Shown here: positions 5,413 through 6,322 of the stretch, piece by piece
Position numbering within the stretch: the stretch's first letter is position 1
Layout of the letters: each line of letters opens with the position of its first letter
Source: Phycisphaerae bacterium
GTDB lineage: Bacteria > Planctomycetota > Phycisphaerae > SM23-33
NCBI GenBank assembly: GCA_030754715.1
Contig: JASLZV010000113.1
Coordinates: 1 to 6,322, forward strand
Reading direction: 5' to 3'
DNA: 6,322 bases
Notes under the pieces: generated by a model
Seen by the model: only the letters and a program-made list of their open reading frames with translations
Databases searched by the model: none
What the model was told of the DNA's origin: nothing
Translations under genes and position numbers: made by a program

Positions 5413-6322
5413 GTGACTCACGGCACAAATGCAGTTCGATCGCTGGTCGATTCAGCCGCCGACTTTATCGACGCACACGCACTGCTGGCCCCCGGCGCCG
5501 CCGTGATCGTGGCCGTATCGGGCGGCTGCGACAGCGTCGCGCTGCTGGCCGTCATGCGCGAACTCGCCGGGCGCAAGGGACGGGACTACCAACTCACCGC
5601 CGCACACCTCGACCACGCCCTGCGCCCGGAATCGCCCGACGATGCCCAATTCGTAGCCGCCATGGCAGCCGGCTGGGATATTCCATGCATCACCGATCGC
5701 CTGGACGTAGCCGCCCTGGCCCGCCGGCGCGGCCTGGGAACCGAGGCCGCCGCCCGAACGGCACGCTACGAATTCCTGGCCCGCGCCGCCGGCCTGGCCC
5801 GCGCCGAGGCCGTAGCCGTCGGCCACCACGCGGACGACAACGTCGAGACCGTCCTCCATCGCATCCTCCGCGGTACGCACCTTCGCGGCGCCGCCGGTAT
5901 GGCCCCCGCCCGTCTCCTGGCGGGCGCCTCCGCCAGGCTCATCCGCCCACTGCTGACCTGCAGCCGCGACGACGTCGAGGCGTTCTGCCGCCAGGGCAAC
6001 CTCACTTGGCGAACCGACCCCACCAACACCGACACCGCCTACACCCGCAACTTCATCCGCCACGAACTGCTCCCGCTGATCCGCAGCCGCCTCAACCCAA
6101 ACGCCGACGAGGCCCTCGGGCGACTGGCCGCAGCCGCCGCCGAGGCCGAAGATCTGCTGGCCGCACAGGCCGACACCGCCTATGCCAAATGCATCCGCCC
6201 CGCGCGCCGGGGGCAGGTGGCCATGGCCGCAGAGGCGCTGACGGGCCTCCACCCGGCCCTCTTGCGGAGGGTCTTGCGCAATGCCCTGGAGCAGTTGCCC
6301 GTCCCGCTGGCTGCCGTGACCG
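5413..6322 (+). CDS. tilS: tRNA(Ile)-lysidine synthetase TilS, N-terminal 303 residues (cut by right edge)
   Basis: TilS attaches lysine to C34 of tRNA-Ile(CAU) using ATP, converting its charging and decoding from Met/AUG to Ile/AUA; it is cytosolic and normally essential. The N-type ATP pyrophosphatase domain is intact: P-loop SGGCDS at 36-41, then LDHALRPES (66-74), the HHADDNVET motif (138-146), and the family signature DPTNTDTAYTRNFIRHELLP (202-221). The linker helices and the start of the second domain follow (about 222-303). The rest, including the usual C-terminal tRNA-binding domain, lies beyond the window. The start is GTG 5413 with AAGGA upstream. The strong G/C third-position bias leaves a long spurious frame on the opposite strand. 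Family lengths run from about 320 to over 450 residues, so this is most or about two thirds of the gene. Confidence 0.95.
   Translation, partial: MTHGTNAVRSLVDSAADFIDAHALLAPGAAVIVAVSGGCDSVALLAVMRELAGRKGRDYQLTAAHLDHALRPESPDDAQFVAAMAAGWDIPCITDRLDVAALARRRGLGTEAAARTARYEFLARAAGLARAEAVAVGHHADDNVETVLHRILRGTHLRGAAGMAPARLLAGASARLIRPLLTCSRDDVEAFCRQGNLTWRTDPTNTDTAYTRNFIRHELLPLIRSRLNPNADEALGRLAAAAAEAEDLLAAQADTAYAKCIRPARRGQVAMAAEALTGLHPALLRRVLRNALEQLPVPLAAVT

Noticed and set aside
5452..6252. 266-residue open frame on the minus strand
   Set aside because: It lies wholly antisense to tilS, whose motifs are unmistakable. Its Gly/Val/Ala-rich sequence is the expected mirror of strong G/C third-position bias.
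1..6322. CRISPR array, tRNA, rRNA, insertion sequence or defence system
   Set aside because: I saw no regularly spaced direct repeats, tRNA T-loop pattern, transposase motifs or known defence domains in reading both strands.

Overview
This is a GC-rich window with five protein genes, two of them cut by the window edges. Gene content and style fit a member of the Planctomycetota, possibly a Phycisphaerae-like lineage. The signs are a secreted HEAT-repeat protein, an orphan type II secretion-type pseudopilin with a 'GPY..x..P.NPF' signature, and a large multi-pass membrane protein whose C-terminal 'WARxNTPxDAxFxV' segment is of a kind common in that phylum. This placement is inference; no rRNA or other decisive marker is present.

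Layout from left to right. (1) 1-1526, minus strand: N-terminal 508 residues of an exported HEAT-repeat protein that runs off the left edge. (2) 1527-1831: a 305-base intergenic region. It holds a consensus sigma-70-type promoter (TTGACA, 16-base spacer, TATAAT) for the HEAT gene, a leader of about 110 nt with competing potential stems, and a 64-base tract of pure G and C with a run of 15 C. (3) 1832-2782, minus strand: a complete XerC/XerD-type tyrosine recombinase, most XerD-like. (4) 2783-3081: a 299-base divergent intergenic region. Its pilin-proximal half could fold as a closed stem with two internal hairpins just upstream of the pilin ribosome binding site. (5) 3082-3519, plus strand: a GspG-like pseudopilin. 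(6) 3556-5280, minus strand: a multi-pass membrane protein of unknown function, convergent with the pilin gene and 36 bases from it. (7) 5281-5412: a short divergent promoter region. (8) 5413-6322, plus strand: tilS (tRNA-Ile lysidine synthetase), cut by the right edge.

The genes do not form one operon or an obvious joint system. xerD and tilS are housekeeping genes (chromosome dimer resolution and AUA decoding). The HEAT protein, pseudopilin and membrane protein are envelope-associated and functionally unassigned. I see no CRISPR array, tRNA, rRNA, insertion sequence or defence cassette. The most unusual signals are non-coding: the GC-only tract beside a perfect promoter, and two possible structured 5' leaders, one before the HEAT gene and one before the pilin gene. 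All the RNA folds were read by eye and need computation and comparative support.
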